Below, one piece after another: positions 22,678 to 31,907 of a DNA stretch of 58,810 nt. A program made the translations under genes and the position numbers. Under the pieces are notes generated by a model, which saw only the letters and a program-made list of their open reading frames with translations, made no database searches and had not been told where the DNA came from. Position 1 is the first letter of the stretch, and every line of letters starts with the position of its first letter. Location of the stretch: positions 1 through 58,810 of IMG/VR virus record IMGVR_UViG_3300021197_000369. One strand, given 5' to 3'. The DNA comes from a virus.

Positions 22678-25079
22678 TGTCTGCGGTTCCTTGATAAGTC
22701 AGCCTGCGTGTTAATACGGTATACGTTGACATCGTTTCTTTGATCAGCAATGTCACGCTGCACAGACATACGTTGATTTGCTAGCTGCATAGCCTGCGTA
22801 ATCTTTGCCTGATCTATTTGATAGTCCATCGCATCGTTCTGCATCTTGCGCTGTATTTCCATCTGGTCGTTTGTTAATTCTTGCTGACGGATGGCTACCA
22901 GTGGATCTCCCTGCTGTGCAGGCATCAACATAGGTGCAAGCTGCTCTAATGTCTCCGCAATCTGTTGTGCAACCATAGCTTCAACAGCCTCTGGTGCAAT
23001 CTGCGGAATTGGTTCGCCTGCGATCTGTGCCTGCTCCACACCTTTTTTAAACACTTCCTGCACAATATCACGCGCAAACATGGAGACGTGATCTTGCACG
23101 TGTGATTGCAACGCCAAGAAAGCCTGCGGGTTTGCTGCCAGTGCAGGTGACTGCAACAGCGCCGCGTGTACACGAATATGTGCGCGGTGATCCTGCTGCG
23201 GGAATGCCTGCGGCGGCTTACCTTTCATAGCCTCAGAGTTTTCTGTTGCTGGATCTTTAGGTGCGGGTGGTTGTGGTGGTGGTAAAATGCTATCAATGTT
23301 CTTTACATCCAACGCATCATACATCCGACGATAGGCTTCATACAGATTATGCATCTGCGGTGCTGCCTGTGCCAGTTGCAGTTGTGTCTGAGCAAGTGAC
23401 AGACGCTGCGCCATAGAAAAGATCGACGGATCAGAGACTGGCAATATGTCCACACGCCCGTCAAAGTCCTGTGCCATAATCTGCGGATTCACGTTGCCCC
23501 CAACAGGATAGGGATACGGCATAGGGTTGTTAGCAAAAATCTGCGATAGCATCCTGAACTCTGACTTTTGTGCATAGTGCAGACGCTTGTGGATACTTGA
23601 TATTACTTTTGATCCCTGTTCGATGAGAGCCACTGTAGTTCCCACGGGAGCATTGGAGTTGACATCTGCGACCTTTGTGTCTGCAACTTGTGCAAATCGT
23701 CTGCCCGAATCAACAACCACCCCGAGTAGTTGAGCCAACGTACCAGAAGGCTCCTTGTATGGGAGTGGCATAAGAGCATTGCGAATATCACCGCCGGGAA
23801 CATCAAGATCGCGGAACTCACCCGGATTAACAGGGTCATCGCTGTTTCTGATACGGACGCCACGCGCTTTGAAGCCACCCGGTAAATTCGACAAAGTGCC
23901 TGCATCGATAAGCTGGCGTAGTATTGAAGTCGCTGCACGGCTCAAGCCCCCTATCATGTGCAACAGGCCAAAGCCATAAAAGCCCAGACCCGGCAAAAAC
24001 TTGTAGTGTACAAAGTAATCGCGCTTGCGGCGCATCGGATCGTCTTCACGATAGTTGCGTACTACCGAGAGAATTTTTCCCGAATCCGCATCCATAGTGA
24101 CGATGTACGGAAGTTTGATACCTGTTGGCTCACCTGTCTGACCCATGTCTTCAAACCCGTCAAGGTCAAGATCAACATGGACTTCATATAGTGTAACCAA
24201 TTCATCAGAGTATCCCGGGCGCAAACCCTGAATTTCGTCAGCCTTACCACGAACAGTTGTGTCGCTTTCGTCAGCTTCGCTTGGAGACAACTCAACATCT
24301 CTATATATCCCCGCAACTTGTAGCTTCCGTACATCGTTCTCTGTCATACGGAAGACGTGTGTGTAACGCTCCGCAGTGCGTAAATCAGAGGCAGCGTACG
24401 GAACAACTAAATCTTCAGCAGGTACAAACTTTGACACCGCACGTTGTTTAGTCTCATCAAAGTATACCTTCTTGAAGGTCGAACCAGTAATCGGTAAGTA
24501 AAACAGCATCTGATCTGTATCCTGATCAAACTCTTCCATTACCTCTGTGATCTGATAATTCATGTAGTCTTTGACACGCTGTGCCTGATCTTCCAACTCG
24601 CGTGTCTGTGCCCCTAGTATCTGTGTCTTCACAGGACCACCCGGTGGCAGCATCTCACGATACGCCTGCGCCTGAAACTGCGTTACAGCTTCCGCCAACA
24701 ACGGATGAGTCACACCACTGGCACCCATAAACGGCTCGTTTCGCTCTTCATAATTAATGCCGAGCAGACCCAGTCCCTTCGCAATAGCTGATTCCCAATC
24801 TTCACGCGACGACTTGTCTTCGTCAATCTTTGAACTAAGGTCCGAGGACAGAGCACCAAGGTCCGAATCGTCCAAGATCTCAGCTAAGTTAGCATTGTGA
24901 TCATAGACTTCCGTCTCTATCTCCGTAGACATTTCTTCATCGCCAATTAACTCAATACCGGGCGGAAGATCTGGTAAGTCCGTATTCGGTACTTGAACCT
25001 CGGTCATGGCTTGTTCATCAGTCATGCCGGGACCGCCGGGTCCCATAGCCATGTCAACCATTTGTGGTGGTAATGCCAT
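22674..25079 (-). CDS. Portal protein
   Basis: This 801-residue protein is the expected size for podovirus-type portals. Features include an acidic N-terminus, GLLGINYEERNEPFMGASGV, RDYFVHYKFLPGLGFYGFGL, HMIGGLSRAATSILRQLIDA, FRDLDVPGGDIRNALMPL, and a long Gln-rich coiled coil at the C-terminus (after residue 640). The FLPGLGFYGFG..HMIGG block is characteristic of this portal family. It forms the dodecameric ring through which DNA is packaged and ejected, and it lies between the polyvalent-like gene and the head genes. Confidence 0.85.
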   Translation of the reverse strand: MALPPQMVDMAMGPGGPGMTDEQAMTEVQVPNTDLPDLPPGIELIGDEEMSTEIETEVYDHNANLAEILDDSDLGALSSDLSSKIDEDKSSREDWESAIAKGLGLLGINYEERNEPFMGASGVTHPLLAEAVTQFQAQAYREMLPPGGPVKTQILGAQTRELEDQAQRVKDYMNYQITEVMEEFDQDTDQMLFYLPITGSTFKKVYFDETKQRAVSKFVPAEDLVVPYAASDLRTAERYTHVFRMTENDVRKLQVAGIYRDVELSPSEADESDTTVRGKADEIQGLRPGYSDELVTLYEVHVDLDLDGFEDMGQTGEPTGIKLPYIVTMDADSGKILSVVRNYREDDPMRRKRDYFVHYKFLPGLGFYGFGLLHMIGGLSRAATSILRQLIDAGTLSNLPGGFKARGVRIRNSDDPVNPGEFRDLDVPGGDIRNALMPLPYKEPSGTLAQLLGVVVDSGRRFAQVADTKVADVNSNAPVGTTVALIEQGSKVISSIHKRLHYAQKSEFRMLSQIFANNPMPYPYPVGGNVNPQIMAQDFDGRVDILPVSDPSIFSMAQRLSLAQTQLQLAQAAPQMHNLYEAYRRMYDALDVKNIDSILPPPQPPAPKDPATENSEAMKGKPPQAFPQQDHRAHIRVHAALLQSPALAANPQAFLALQSHVQDHVSMFARDIVQEVFKKGVEQAQIAGEPIPQIAPEAVEAMVAQQIAETLEQLAPMLMPAQQGDPLVAIRQQELTNDQMEIQRKMQNDAMDYQIDQAKITQAMQLANQRMSVQRDIADQRNDVNVYRINTQADLSRNRRQ

Positions 25080-25312
25080 TAAAATGTTCCCTTAAATCTT
25101 TGTGGACGGGCAATGGGGCTGAAGCCCTTAATCATACCACCATTGCGTTTGTTAAAACCAATTTGGTCAGCCAGACTCATGCCTTTTTTTTCATAGTCTT
25201 CAGCGGGTCCTATAATTGTGCCGCCTACATACTGGCCCTCTTTGTTTCTCTTCGCACCAACAACAGCCATCTTTTTACCGTTGATCGTGCGGTATGTTAC
25301 TTTACTAGACAT
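25079..25312 (-). CDS. Small conserved protein
   Basis: This 77-residue protein begins MSSKVTYRTINGKKMAVVGA and has GTIIGPAEDYEKKGMSLADQ and FNKRNGGMIKGFSPIARPQR. The NGGMIKGFSPIARPQRFKG end shares the pattern GGMIRxGxxxMARE with the C-terminus of the next protein (RAAGGMIRSGIGSMAREVL), which suggests a common recognition tail. The function is unknown. It starts one base before the stop of the giant gene. Confidence 0.55.
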   Translation of the reverse strand: MSSKVTYRTINGKKMAVVGAKRNKEGQYVGGTIIGPAEDYEKKGMSLADQIGFNKRNGGMIKGFSPIARPQRFKGTF

Positions 25313-28300
25313 TACAGTACTTCCCTAGCCATAGAGCCAATGCCAGATCTTATCATACCACCCGCCGCACGTCTAATGGGACGTTGTGCTGTTTCCTTGG
25401 TTACAGGGTCTCTTAAATTTACTATGCGGAGTGGTGTTTTGTAATCAACAGCTAACTCTCGTTTTTTTGCTGTAAACACTCCTTTTTCAATGCCCAACTG
25501 TAGTTCTGTATTCCGTAACTCAGCCTTTTTAGCGTTTAAGGCTGCAATAACTTTCTGACTTTCCGACTCAATCATATCGCCGTCTGTGCCAGTGCGGATA
25601 ACACGTCTACGATTTCCAGATGGTGTTAGTCTATATTGATTGGGATCGTTTTTTAATTCATCAAGACGATTCTTTAGATCTTTTACTTCTTTGCGTAAAG
25701 CTTTTACAGGTGCATCCGCTTGATCAACTTTATCTTTTAGCGGAGTTAATTGTGAGACTACATCAGGGTCGTTTGGATCTATGGCCCGGACAGTAAACTC
25801 TGATTTACTGTTGTTTCCGCTGCCAAAGACAATCGGGTTTGGATCTTCAGAATGATTTCTTAGTTGGACTGTGCCACCAGCATCTGAAAAACCTTTTAGC
25901 GCTTTATCTATGGCGCTACCGTAATTGCGTGAAAATGCAGCCGACACATCGCCCACTTCACTAAATCCGGGTATTGCGTCTTCGTCTCTACCCGGAGCCG
26001 TAGCTAAATACCTAGAATCTGCAATCACGACTCCGTCTAAGCCAAGCTTTTCAGCTTGCTGGATAGCGGATCTAGTAGCAAACTCATAGAATCTTTGATC
26101 AGCGTTGTTTCTATTGCTATATGGCGTAGGTGTCTGAAAACCCTCTGTGCCGTTGGTTGTTATTGTTTTTTTAGCGACCCGTTGCAGTATCTGTAAATCG
26201 TCAGCGTCAGCTTGGCTTTTTATGCTTTCTGAGTATTCATCTTTGGCTTTTATAACGTCCGGCAGAATCTTGTCAGCTTCTTCTGTTACAGCCGCAGCTT
26301 TTGCTAGTAAGTCCTTACGTTCTTTGTTAGCAAAGACTGTGGGGACATGTCTAATCAACAAACCTAAAGCATCGTCGAAATCCCCTTCTATGTCGATCTC
26401 TTTGGGTCTAAAAGCGGATCTGTTGGCATCCGCATAATAACCCGATATATCTAATACATCGTTTTTTAACTTTTCAAAGGCAGGTCCAAATTTATTTTGT
26501 ATGTAGTCTTCACCTAAGGCCGCCTTCAGCGCATCTTGAGCTTTGTTCTCAGTTTTACTGTTTCTTTTGCCAGATAATTTTTTTAAAAGTTCGCTGTCTA
26601 AGTTTGTTACCGCTTCCAAGAATTCATCGGAGTCGTAGATCAATCTTTGTTTTGCCAAATCTAAATATTGGCTACCTACCGTTTCAACTTCATTGTTCAC
26701 AGATGTTATGAAGTTGCGTATGTCTGGCGTTTCTAGATAATCCATAACACGATACCCTTCTTCTAGAACATCGCGTAAATTTTTTGCCTGCTCTACCGAA
26801 ATACCTTCGCCGCCTTGAGTTTCAAAAAAATCATAAATACGGGATTCAACTCGCTCCATGGCATAGGGGTCTGTGTCACCGCCCTCTAGCGCATCTCGTA
26901 GATCATTAAACACACCAGCAGAAAAATCATCGTCATTGTTTAACGCTGCACGAAGTGAGTCACTATATTTTATGACAGCAGTTTCTTGAGTATCGCTATC
27001 CAAAATAAAGTTAGGAGTGCTTTTATATTCTTTACTATTTTTTATTTTATCAGCGGCAGCGTCGTATTCTTTTAGTTGTTTTGTAAGTGTATCGTTTTGT
27101 TTTAAGACATCCGGCTTCATAGCTTCCAGCCTTACCATCTTGTCATGTACTTCCTTTGTGTATGGTATTCTTATACTGTGATCATTTTTTGGTCTTTTGT
27201 TTTTATTAAATGCATCTAGCCTGTCTGAAAGACTTCTTACATATGTGTTGTCTGCAAGTCTTGTCCCACTCACAAGATTTGATACGGCGTTTGATTGAAT
27301 TTCGTTTATCCACAGATATCTTTTTCCATCAGCATCAGTCATAATCTGAAATCTTGTGTGACCGTAGTAACCGGGGTAGGCCCTGTAGTAATCGTGACCA
27401 CCAATACCTTTTGGTTTAGTTCTACCATAGCCGGGTATGTCGATGGTTGGCGCTGAGTTACTGTACACAATAACACCGAGTTCTTGTCCCAGTGCTCTGT
27501 CATCAGATCTATACTGTGCGGTGGTGTAAGGTATGCCGCTGCGGAACGGACCTTCAGTAACATCAGGCGCTAAAGGACCAGTACCACCTTCCAAGAACAG
27601 ACGTTCAACGGTCTGCGGTAAACGAGATGTTATAAGTGTACGCATCTCATCTAGTGTAAACATTGCGTCTGGATCTGCATCCAATATTCTTTGTAGCTCT
27701 GAACCATCAAGTTCCCCAGAACCGCCCGGTGTTTTTCCGTCGTTTCTGAAATGAGCCATATAATCTGCTGCTGATAATTCACCGCCTGCGGTGAATTTAA
27801 CCCCCTTCGGGTTTATCTTTAACTTATCAAAGCTGGTTATAATCGGTGAGTAATGCATGACCGTGCCACCAAATTGATCAGGCATAGAACCTATTGAAAG
27901 CACGTTGGTTGCGTGTAACCCCGGTGACTCATCTAGCGCACCAAGACCTAGCTGAACTGGTGGGTTTATTCCATCATCTAATGGAGTCAAATTGGTTGAC
28001 TGCATCAACGACACTCCCAGTGGGGGAACAGCGGTGTCGTCAAGATCTACTCGTGCCGGTGGTGCAGGGCGATCTGCAAAAGCATCGGTAAAGTCTACGT
28101 CTTGTAACTGCTGTGCAAATGCAGCTTCTTCTGCGCCGTCAACAACATTTTCAAGTGTGTTTTGATTGAACTGGTTGTTGTAAAGTGCGGCCTGTTCTGG
28201 TGTCAGTTGTTCCAGTTCTGTACCTCTACGACCAGCCATTTCATTGCGAAGCGTAAATCTGTCTATCTCAAGTCTTGCTATGAAACCTTGCGTGTCAGAA

Positions 28301-29091
28301 TTAACAAGATTTAAAATAGTGCCGGGATCGTCTGTTTGTTGAGTCATATTTGGAAAACGCCGCATGAACATGTCAGCGACAAGCATATCATTTGCCTCTA
28401 GAGCTTCTGCCAAGCCTTCCTCTCCCGCATCTCTGCGTCCTTGAAACTGTTGTCGGTCTTTCAGTAACTGAACATCTTCAGCCAACAGACCATGCTCTGC
28501 AGCCAATTCGTCTTCATTTAAAGCACCAAACCGAAAGCGCTGGTAATTAAGTCTAAGACCCTCACTGAATGTCTCGTTTCTCCTAAGTATGTCACCAATA
28601 CCGCCAGTAACAGACGACTCAGGTTCGCGGCTCAAGGCTTCACGCACTCTGCCATAGATTTTCTTGGCGGCTGGTGTTGCAGCGTCAACCACCTTTTCGC
28701 CAACCACGCCACCGACGGCACCAATACCCGTACCAATGGCAGCGGTTTTGATCGTGCCCTCTACACCCTCGCCCTCACCGATGCCGTATATCCCACCTTC
28801 GATTGCACCAAGCTTCCCAGCACCTCGGACCCCTGCTCTCAGTAACCCGATGCCAAGACCAACACCCGTGGGTATCGCACCTACGATCTCGGTCCCGTAT
28901 GCTGCCACTGGATTTGTCTCGCGGAATTCTTCTATATCTTCACGGATGTCTTTGACTTCTTGTTGGTAGGTTCTGTCGCTCATGGCAGCGCGTACCAGAG
29001 CTTCTATCTCGTCACCAAAGCCAAAAGTAACACCCTGACCTGCTGCTCTAAGCAGATTGCCTGCGTAACTTGTATCGGAATCTTGAGCCAT
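25312..29091 (-). CDS. Giant polyvalent-like internal virion protein
   Basis: This 1259-residue protein has several parts. Residues 1-150 include NLLRAAGQGVTFGFGDEIEA and Gly-rich hydrophobic stretches (IVGAIPTGVGLGIGLLRAGV), typical of ejected pore-forming segments. Residues about 540-1080 show polyvalent-protein features: YPGYYGHTRFQIMTD, YLWINEIQSNAVSN near residue 592, a long helical part, then IQQAEKLGLDGVVIADSRY near 1010 and NYGSAIDKALKGF near 1060. The RxxxxxxDGKRxLxIxEIQS pattern is known from phage polyvalent proteins that carry several effector domains into the host. The C-terminus ends GGMIRSGIGSMAREVL. Delivery with the DNA is inferred from its place between terL and the portal. 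Confidence 0.65.
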   Translation of the reverse strand: MAQDSDTSYAGNLLRAAGQGVTFGFGDEIEALVRAAMSDRTYQQEVKDIREDIEEFRETNPVAAYGTEIVGAIPTGVGLGIGLLRAGVRGAGKLGAIEGGIYGIGEGEGVEGTIKTAAIGTGIGAVGGVVGEKVVDAATPAAKKIYGRVREALSREPESSVTGGIGDILRRNETFSEGLRLNYQRFRFGALNEDELAAEHGLLAEDVQLLKDRQQFQGRRDAGEEGLAEALEANDMLVADMFMRRFPNMTQQTDDPGTILNLVNSDTQGFIARLEIDRFTLRNEMAGRRGTELEQLTPEQAALYNNQFNQNTLENVVDGAEEAAFAQQLQDVDFTDAFADRPAPPARVDLDDTAVPPLGVSLMQSTNLTPLDDGINPPVQLGLGALDESPGLHATNVLSIGSMPDQFGGTVMHYSPIITSFDKLKINPKGVKFTAGGELSAADYMAHFRNDGKTPGGSGELDGSELQRILDADPDAMFTLDEMRTLITSRLPQTVERLFLEGGTGPLAPDVTEGPFRSGIPYTTAQYRSDDRALGQELGVIVYSNSAPTIDIPGYGRTKPKGIGGHDYYRAYPGYYGHTRFQIMTDADGKRYLWINEIQSNAVSNLVSGTRLADNTYVRSLSDRLDAFNKNKRPKNDHSIRIPYTKEVHDKMVRLEAMKPDVLKQNDTLTKQLKEYDAAADKIKNSKEYKSTPNFILDSDTQETAVIKYSDSLRAALNNDDDFSAGVFNDLRDALEGGDTDPYAMERVESRIYDFFETQGGEGISVEQAKNLRDVLEEGYRVMDYLETPDIRNFITSVNNEVETVGSQYLDLAKQRLIYDSDEFLEAVTNLDSELLKKLSGKRNSKTENKAQDALKAALGEDYIQNKFGPAFEKLKNDVLDISGYYADANRSAFRPKEIDIEGDFDDALGLLIRHVPTVFANKERKDLLAKAAAVTEEADKILPDVIKAKDEYSESIKSQADADDLQILQRVAKKTITTNGTEGFQTPTPYSNRNNADQRFYEFATRSAIQQAEKLGLDGVVIADSRYLATAPGRDEDAIPGFSEVGDVSAAFSRNYGSAIDKALKGFSDAGGTVQLRNHSEDPNPIVFGSGNNSKSEFTVRAIDPNDPDVVSQLTPLKDKVDQADAPVKALRKEVKDLKNRLDELKNDPNQYRLTPSGNRRRVIRTGTDGDMIESESQKVIAALNAKKAELRNTELQLGIEKGVFTAKKRELAVDYKTPLRIVNLRDPVTKETAQRPIRRAAGGMIRSGIGSMAREVL

Positions 29092-30581
29092 TAATAATAT
29101 TCTCTAGCGCGTGGGGGCGGGTCGTCTTCAAACTCTTCGCCGTCTAAACTGATAAAGCCACCCTGACGAAAACGCATCAAGGCCATAGTCATACTATCAC
29201 AAAAATCATCGTGGTCGCCATTAGGAAATGACGCAATTTCTTCAATGACCTCGTCTGCAAATTTTTCACCAGAAGGATACCACACTTTGCCGGATTCAAA
29301 AATAGGAGACACAATATGCATGCGGGTTGTCTTGTCCATGCCCCCGCCACCGCGTTTGCGGCCCGGGCTGAATGTGGCAACAGGTAAATTCAGCATACGC
29401 ATCTCGTCCGCCAGCGGCTGACCCGACGCTTTGGCCTCTATTAGCATCAATTCTGGCTCCCAATACTCGTATTCTTCCTGTGCTATACCCTTTAACTCAG
29501 GAAAATTCCAGCGTCCCTTCTTTGCATCTATCAATATCAAGTGTTGTTCGCCGTTTTCGTGTGGTTGAAACACACCCCACGTCGTAATAGCAGAATAATC
29601 AGCCGTTTCCTTCTTGCTGTAGGCCGTATCGTACGATTGAATGATGTAATCTAGCTTTGGTATAGCGTCCTCGCCCCATTCTTTCCACCATTCCCGCTTG
29701 ACCATAGCGGTTTCTTCTGATGTGGGGTTTTGTTGCCACTGCGCGTTCCATTTTCCTACCGACAGCGAAGCTTTGACCTTGAGTAACTCTTCCTTTTGCC
29801 AAAATTCAGGCCACAATGGTTCCCCCGACGGCATAATTGCAGGAAATTCAACGATTTCCCACTGATCAGCCATCAAATCCTTGCTCATTGCGGTCAGTAA
29901 CCTGCCCGTTATGTCCTTTTTTGACCATCTGGTCTGCACAATAATGATGGTTCCCCCCGGCTGTAGACGCTGACGAGGCCCAGATGTGTACCACTCCCAC
30001 GCATTATCATACGCAGACGTGGATAAAGCGTCCTGTTCCGAGTGCGGATCGTCAATTATAAGCAAATCCGCGCCACGACCAGTCATTGCAGCACCCACCC
30101 CGGCTGCAAAATATTCCCCACCAGCGCTAGTCTCCCACCGACCTGCCGCTTGGCTATCCGGTTTTAAGTCCGTATTCGGAAAAATCTCGTGATAGACTGG
30201 GTCGGCAATCAGATCACGGACCTTACGACCAAATCTTACAGCAAGTTCCGTATTCATGGTAGCCTGAATAATCTTGAGCTTGGGATTACGGCCCAAGAAC
30301 CAAGATGGCATGAGGTAGGATGCAAATTCAGACTTAGAGTGCCGAGGTGGCATGTTCACAATCAAACGCTTTAAGTCACCCGACGCAATGCGCTCTAACT
30401 TTTCCGATATGATTCTATGATGGGTCCCCTCTATAAAGCCGTCGTATACGTGCTTTACGTACGACATAAACTTATCTTGGGCCTCGGACCTTGTAACTAG
30501 GCGCTTTTGCTGCTCTTCCAGTAACAGGATTTCCTTTAGGACTTCCTCTGGCAGCAGGTCTAGGTTTTGCATGTCTGTCAT
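29091..30581 (-). CDS. terL: Terminase large subunit
   Basis: This 496-residue packaging ATPase-nuclease has an altered Walker A, PPRHSKSE (residues 78-85), and a Walker B, ADLLIIDDPHSEQD, with its acidic pair. IIIVQTRWSKKDITGRLL follows. The RNase H-like nuclease domain has SYDTAYSKKETADYSAITTW, LMLIEAKASGQPLADEMR and NGDHDDFCDSMTMALMRF, which supply the metal-binding acidic residues. The start at 30581 is chosen because the upstream codons look non-coding and lie in the operator region; 30572 is an alternative. It packages DNA into the procapsid through the portal. It is separated from terS by the plus-strand cassette. Confidence 0.9.
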   Translation of the reverse strand: MTDMQNLDLLPEEVLKEILLLEEQQKRLVTRSEAQDKFMSYVKHVYDGFIEGTHHRIISEKLERIASGDLKRLIVNMPPRHSKSEFASYLMPSWFLGRNPKLKIIQATMNTELAVRFGRKVRDLIADPVYHEIFPNTDLKPDSQAAGRWETSAGGEYFAAGVGAAMTGRGADLLIIDDPHSEQDALSTSAYDNAWEWYTSGPRQRLQPGGTIIIVQTRWSKKDITGRLLTAMSKDLMADQWEIVEFPAIMPSGEPLWPEFWQKEELLKVKASLSVGKWNAQWQQNPTSEETAMVKREWWKEWGEDAIPKLDYIIQSYDTAYSKKETADYSAITTWGVFQPHENGEQHLILIDAKKGRWNFPELKGIAQEEYEYWEPELMLIEAKASGQPLADEMRMLNLPVATFSPGRKRGGGGMDKTTRMHIVSPIFESGKVWYPSGEKFADEVIEEIASFPNGDHDDFCDSMTMALMRFRQGGFISLDGEEFEDDPPPRAREYY

Positions 30582-30623
30582 GCCCAAACGATAATATCGC
30601 TGAATGAATTTATCAACCCTGCA

Positions 30624-30656
30624 AATTGTGCACAATTGTGCGCAGCTTGTATACAA
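30624..30656. promoter_or_regulatory. Paired palindromes before terL (possible operators)
   Basis: AATTGTGCACAATT (30624-30637) and TTGTATACAA (30647-30656) are perfect palindromes with the shared form TTGT-NN-ACAA. Their centres are 21 bp apart, about two helical turns. A further palindrome, GCACAATTGTGC, overlaps the first (30630-30641). They lie in the gap between the divergent terL and 30825 genes, fitting two dimers of one regulator. Confidence 0.5.
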
Positions 30657-30725
30657 TATATGGGGGTGGGGTGTCTGCCACAGCCAAAGCTGATTGTCAA
30701 TCAGAATCAGTAACCCGGTCGTTGC

Positions 30726-30756
30726 CAATATAGCAAAACACATTTGCTAATTATTG
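30726..30756. promoter_or_regulatory. Dyad upstream of the plus-strand cassette
   Basis: TAGCAAA-ACACA-TTTGCTA (30731-30749) is flanked by CAAT and ATTG, giving an extended inverted repeat. No convincing -35/-10 pair was found nearby. It may bind a regulator of the cassette genes or mark a junction. Confidence 0.4.
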
Positions 30757-30824
30757 GGGTAATGCTGCGTTGCCATCCGTCGTACAATCTTATCAAGAAC
30801 CAACTGTGTCTAAAGGAGGAGACC

Positions 30825-31013
30825 ATGACACATACACACATAGCCACCATCAAGGGCATCCGCTGCTTTGAGCATGAGACCCATGGCGATGAACATCCCA
30901 TCTTGTTTAAGCTGCGTGACCAGTTCGTGAGCAGCGGGTTGTATGACCTGCTGGATCATGACGAGGTCGTTGACGCATACAACAACGTGAAGGGAGAAAT
31001 GGACAATGACTGA
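30825..31013 (+). CDS. Small hypothetical protein of the inserted cassette
   Basis: This 62-residue protein has a strong AAAGGAGG site. It reads MTHTHIATIKGIRCFEHETH and FVSSGLYDLLDHDEVVDAYN with an acidic end, and is His-rich near the start. It is the first gene of the plus-strand cassette that separates terL from terS, and it overlaps the next gene by eight bases. The function is unknown. Confidence 0.6.
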   Translation: MTHTHIATIKGIRCFEHETHGDEHPILFKLRDQFVSSGLYDLLDHDEVVDAYNNVKGEMDND

Positions 31014-31110
31014 GATCATACTGTTGGTATTGCTGGGCTGGGTCGTCATCGCTTGCTGGTGCCTGATGGCATCACTCTGGGATCTTCGGAACCATGACCT
31101 TGAAAACTAG
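31006..31110 (+). CDS. Tiny single-span membrane peptide
   Basis: This 34-residue peptide is MTEIILLVLLGWVVIACW, then CLMASLWDLRNHDLEN. One hydrophobic segment is followed by a charged tail. Its ATG overlaps the preceding TGA region and a hairpin follows at once, so it is likely to be translated. It could be a small membrane effector; no family is known to me. Confidence 0.55.
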   Translation: MTEIILLVLLGWVVIACWCLMASLWDLRNHDLEN

Positions 31111-31113
31111 AAC

Positions 31114-31135
31114 GAAGGCGGCGCAAGCCGCCTTC
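31114..31135 (+). terminator. Hairpin after the first cassette pair
   Basis: GAAGGCGGC, loop GCAA, and GCCGCCTTC form a perfect nine-base stem with a GNRA-type loop, four bases after the stop. No T run follows (TCTTCCC), so termination may be weak or factor-dependent. The GC-rich repeat island begins about 11 bases later. Confidence 0.6.
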
Positions 31136-31146
31136 TCTTCCCGCCA

Positions 31147-31191
31147 AGCGCGGCGCGGCGGCGGTCGGGCGCAGGTCGCAGAACGCAGATC
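31147..31191. repeat. Heptamer-repeat island R1
   Basis: A GC-rich block (AGCGCGGCGCGGCG with GGTCGGGC) runs into GCAGGTC, GCAGAAC and GCAGATC in exact seven-base steps. It is very similar to R2 at 31944-31992. It lies after a hairpin, in a non-coding gap. Confidence 0.75.
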
Positions 31192-31315
31192 GATTATTGC
31201 ATTTTTAACAAAAGACATTTGCCAAACTAGCTATTGTATTAGTCCATTGTAAAGACTACTTTGGATACATGGGATTTCCCCATAGTGTTAACAGTCAAAT
31301 AGAAGGGATATTATT

Positions 31316-31630
31316 ATGACTGATATTATCATCAACATTACCGTTGCAGCAGACGGTAAACCAAAGGTCGAGGTGCGCCAGCCCGTGACCGTTGGTAAGA
31401 AAGTGTCAAGCGCACCGAAGCTTGGCTCTCCTAAGTTGTCCACTATATCTCGCAATAAGCGCATGATTTTAAACGTCCTGCGTGATGCGCGAGGTGGTCG
31501 CGTGACTCGCAGATTCATAGAGCGTCAGACTGGTTTGTCTACCAGTTCTGTTTACGATGGCATCTGGCGTCTGCGTCACGAGAATGGTGTTTCGATAACC
31601 ACTAAGAGAGGTTATCGTTTGGTCGGGTAA
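31316..31630 (+). CDS. Putative winged helix-turn-helix protein
   Basis: This 104-residue protein has a 45-residue basic N-terminus and then NKRMILNVLRDARGGRVTRR, FIERQTGLSTSSVYDGIWRL and a wing-like end (SITTKRGYRLVG). That is the order expected for a winged helix-turn-helix that recognises DNA. AGAAGGG precedes the start. A strong terminator follows. It is a candidate regulator of the cassette or of the divergent late genes. Confidence 0.6.
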   Translation: MTDIIINITVAADGKPKVEVRQPVTVGKKVSSAPKLGSPKLSTISRNKRMILNVLRDARGGRVTRRFIERQTGLSTSSVYDGIWRLRHENGVSITTKRGYRLVG

Positions 31631-31646
31631 TATCCCGCCCGACTCG

Positions 31647-31687
31647 GCGGCTGTGGTGTTCTCCCTACCACAGCCGCTCTTTTTTTT
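31647..31687 (+). terminator. Strong Rho-independent terminator
   Basis: An eleven-base stem (GCGGCTGTGGT with ACCACAGCCGC), a nine-base loop and a long T run follow the helix-turn-helix gene. The T run is immediately followed by the AGGAG site of the next gene, so that gene depends on readthrough or on a hidden promoter. Confidence 0.9.
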
Positions 31688-31700
31688 AGGAGATGATACT

Positions 31701-31892
31701 ATGACATTTGATAGTTTTATGAAGGCATGTGACAAAGAACTGTCCGGTCTGGGCTGGCCTATGGGCGTCGAATCTTTGCCCGATGCCATGTGGCGAGACT
31801 ACTACGAAGACGGTATGTGCGTTGTTGATGCATTGCAGACAGCCAACGACGATCACTGGGACAATCAACTTGATTGTCTGTTGTATGGTTAA
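31701..31892 (+). CDS. Small acidic protein of the cassette
   Basis: This 63-residue protein is MTFDSFMKACDKELSGLGWP, MGVESLPDAMWRDYYEDGMC, then an acidic end. AGGAG precedes the ATG and lies directly after the terminator T run. Short acidic phage proteins may inhibit host enzymes, but there is no specific evidence here. A second terminator follows. Confidence 0.6.
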   Translation: MTFDSFMKACDKELSGLGWPMGVESLPDAMWRDYYEDGMCVVDALQTANDDHWDNQLDCLLYG

Positions 31893-31907
31893 CAACCAAG
31901 GAAGGGA

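Noticed and set aside
30582-30743. N-terminal extension of TerL
   Set aside because: It would cover the palindromic operator region and codes for a hydrophobic and cysteine-containing stretch unlike known terminase N-termini.
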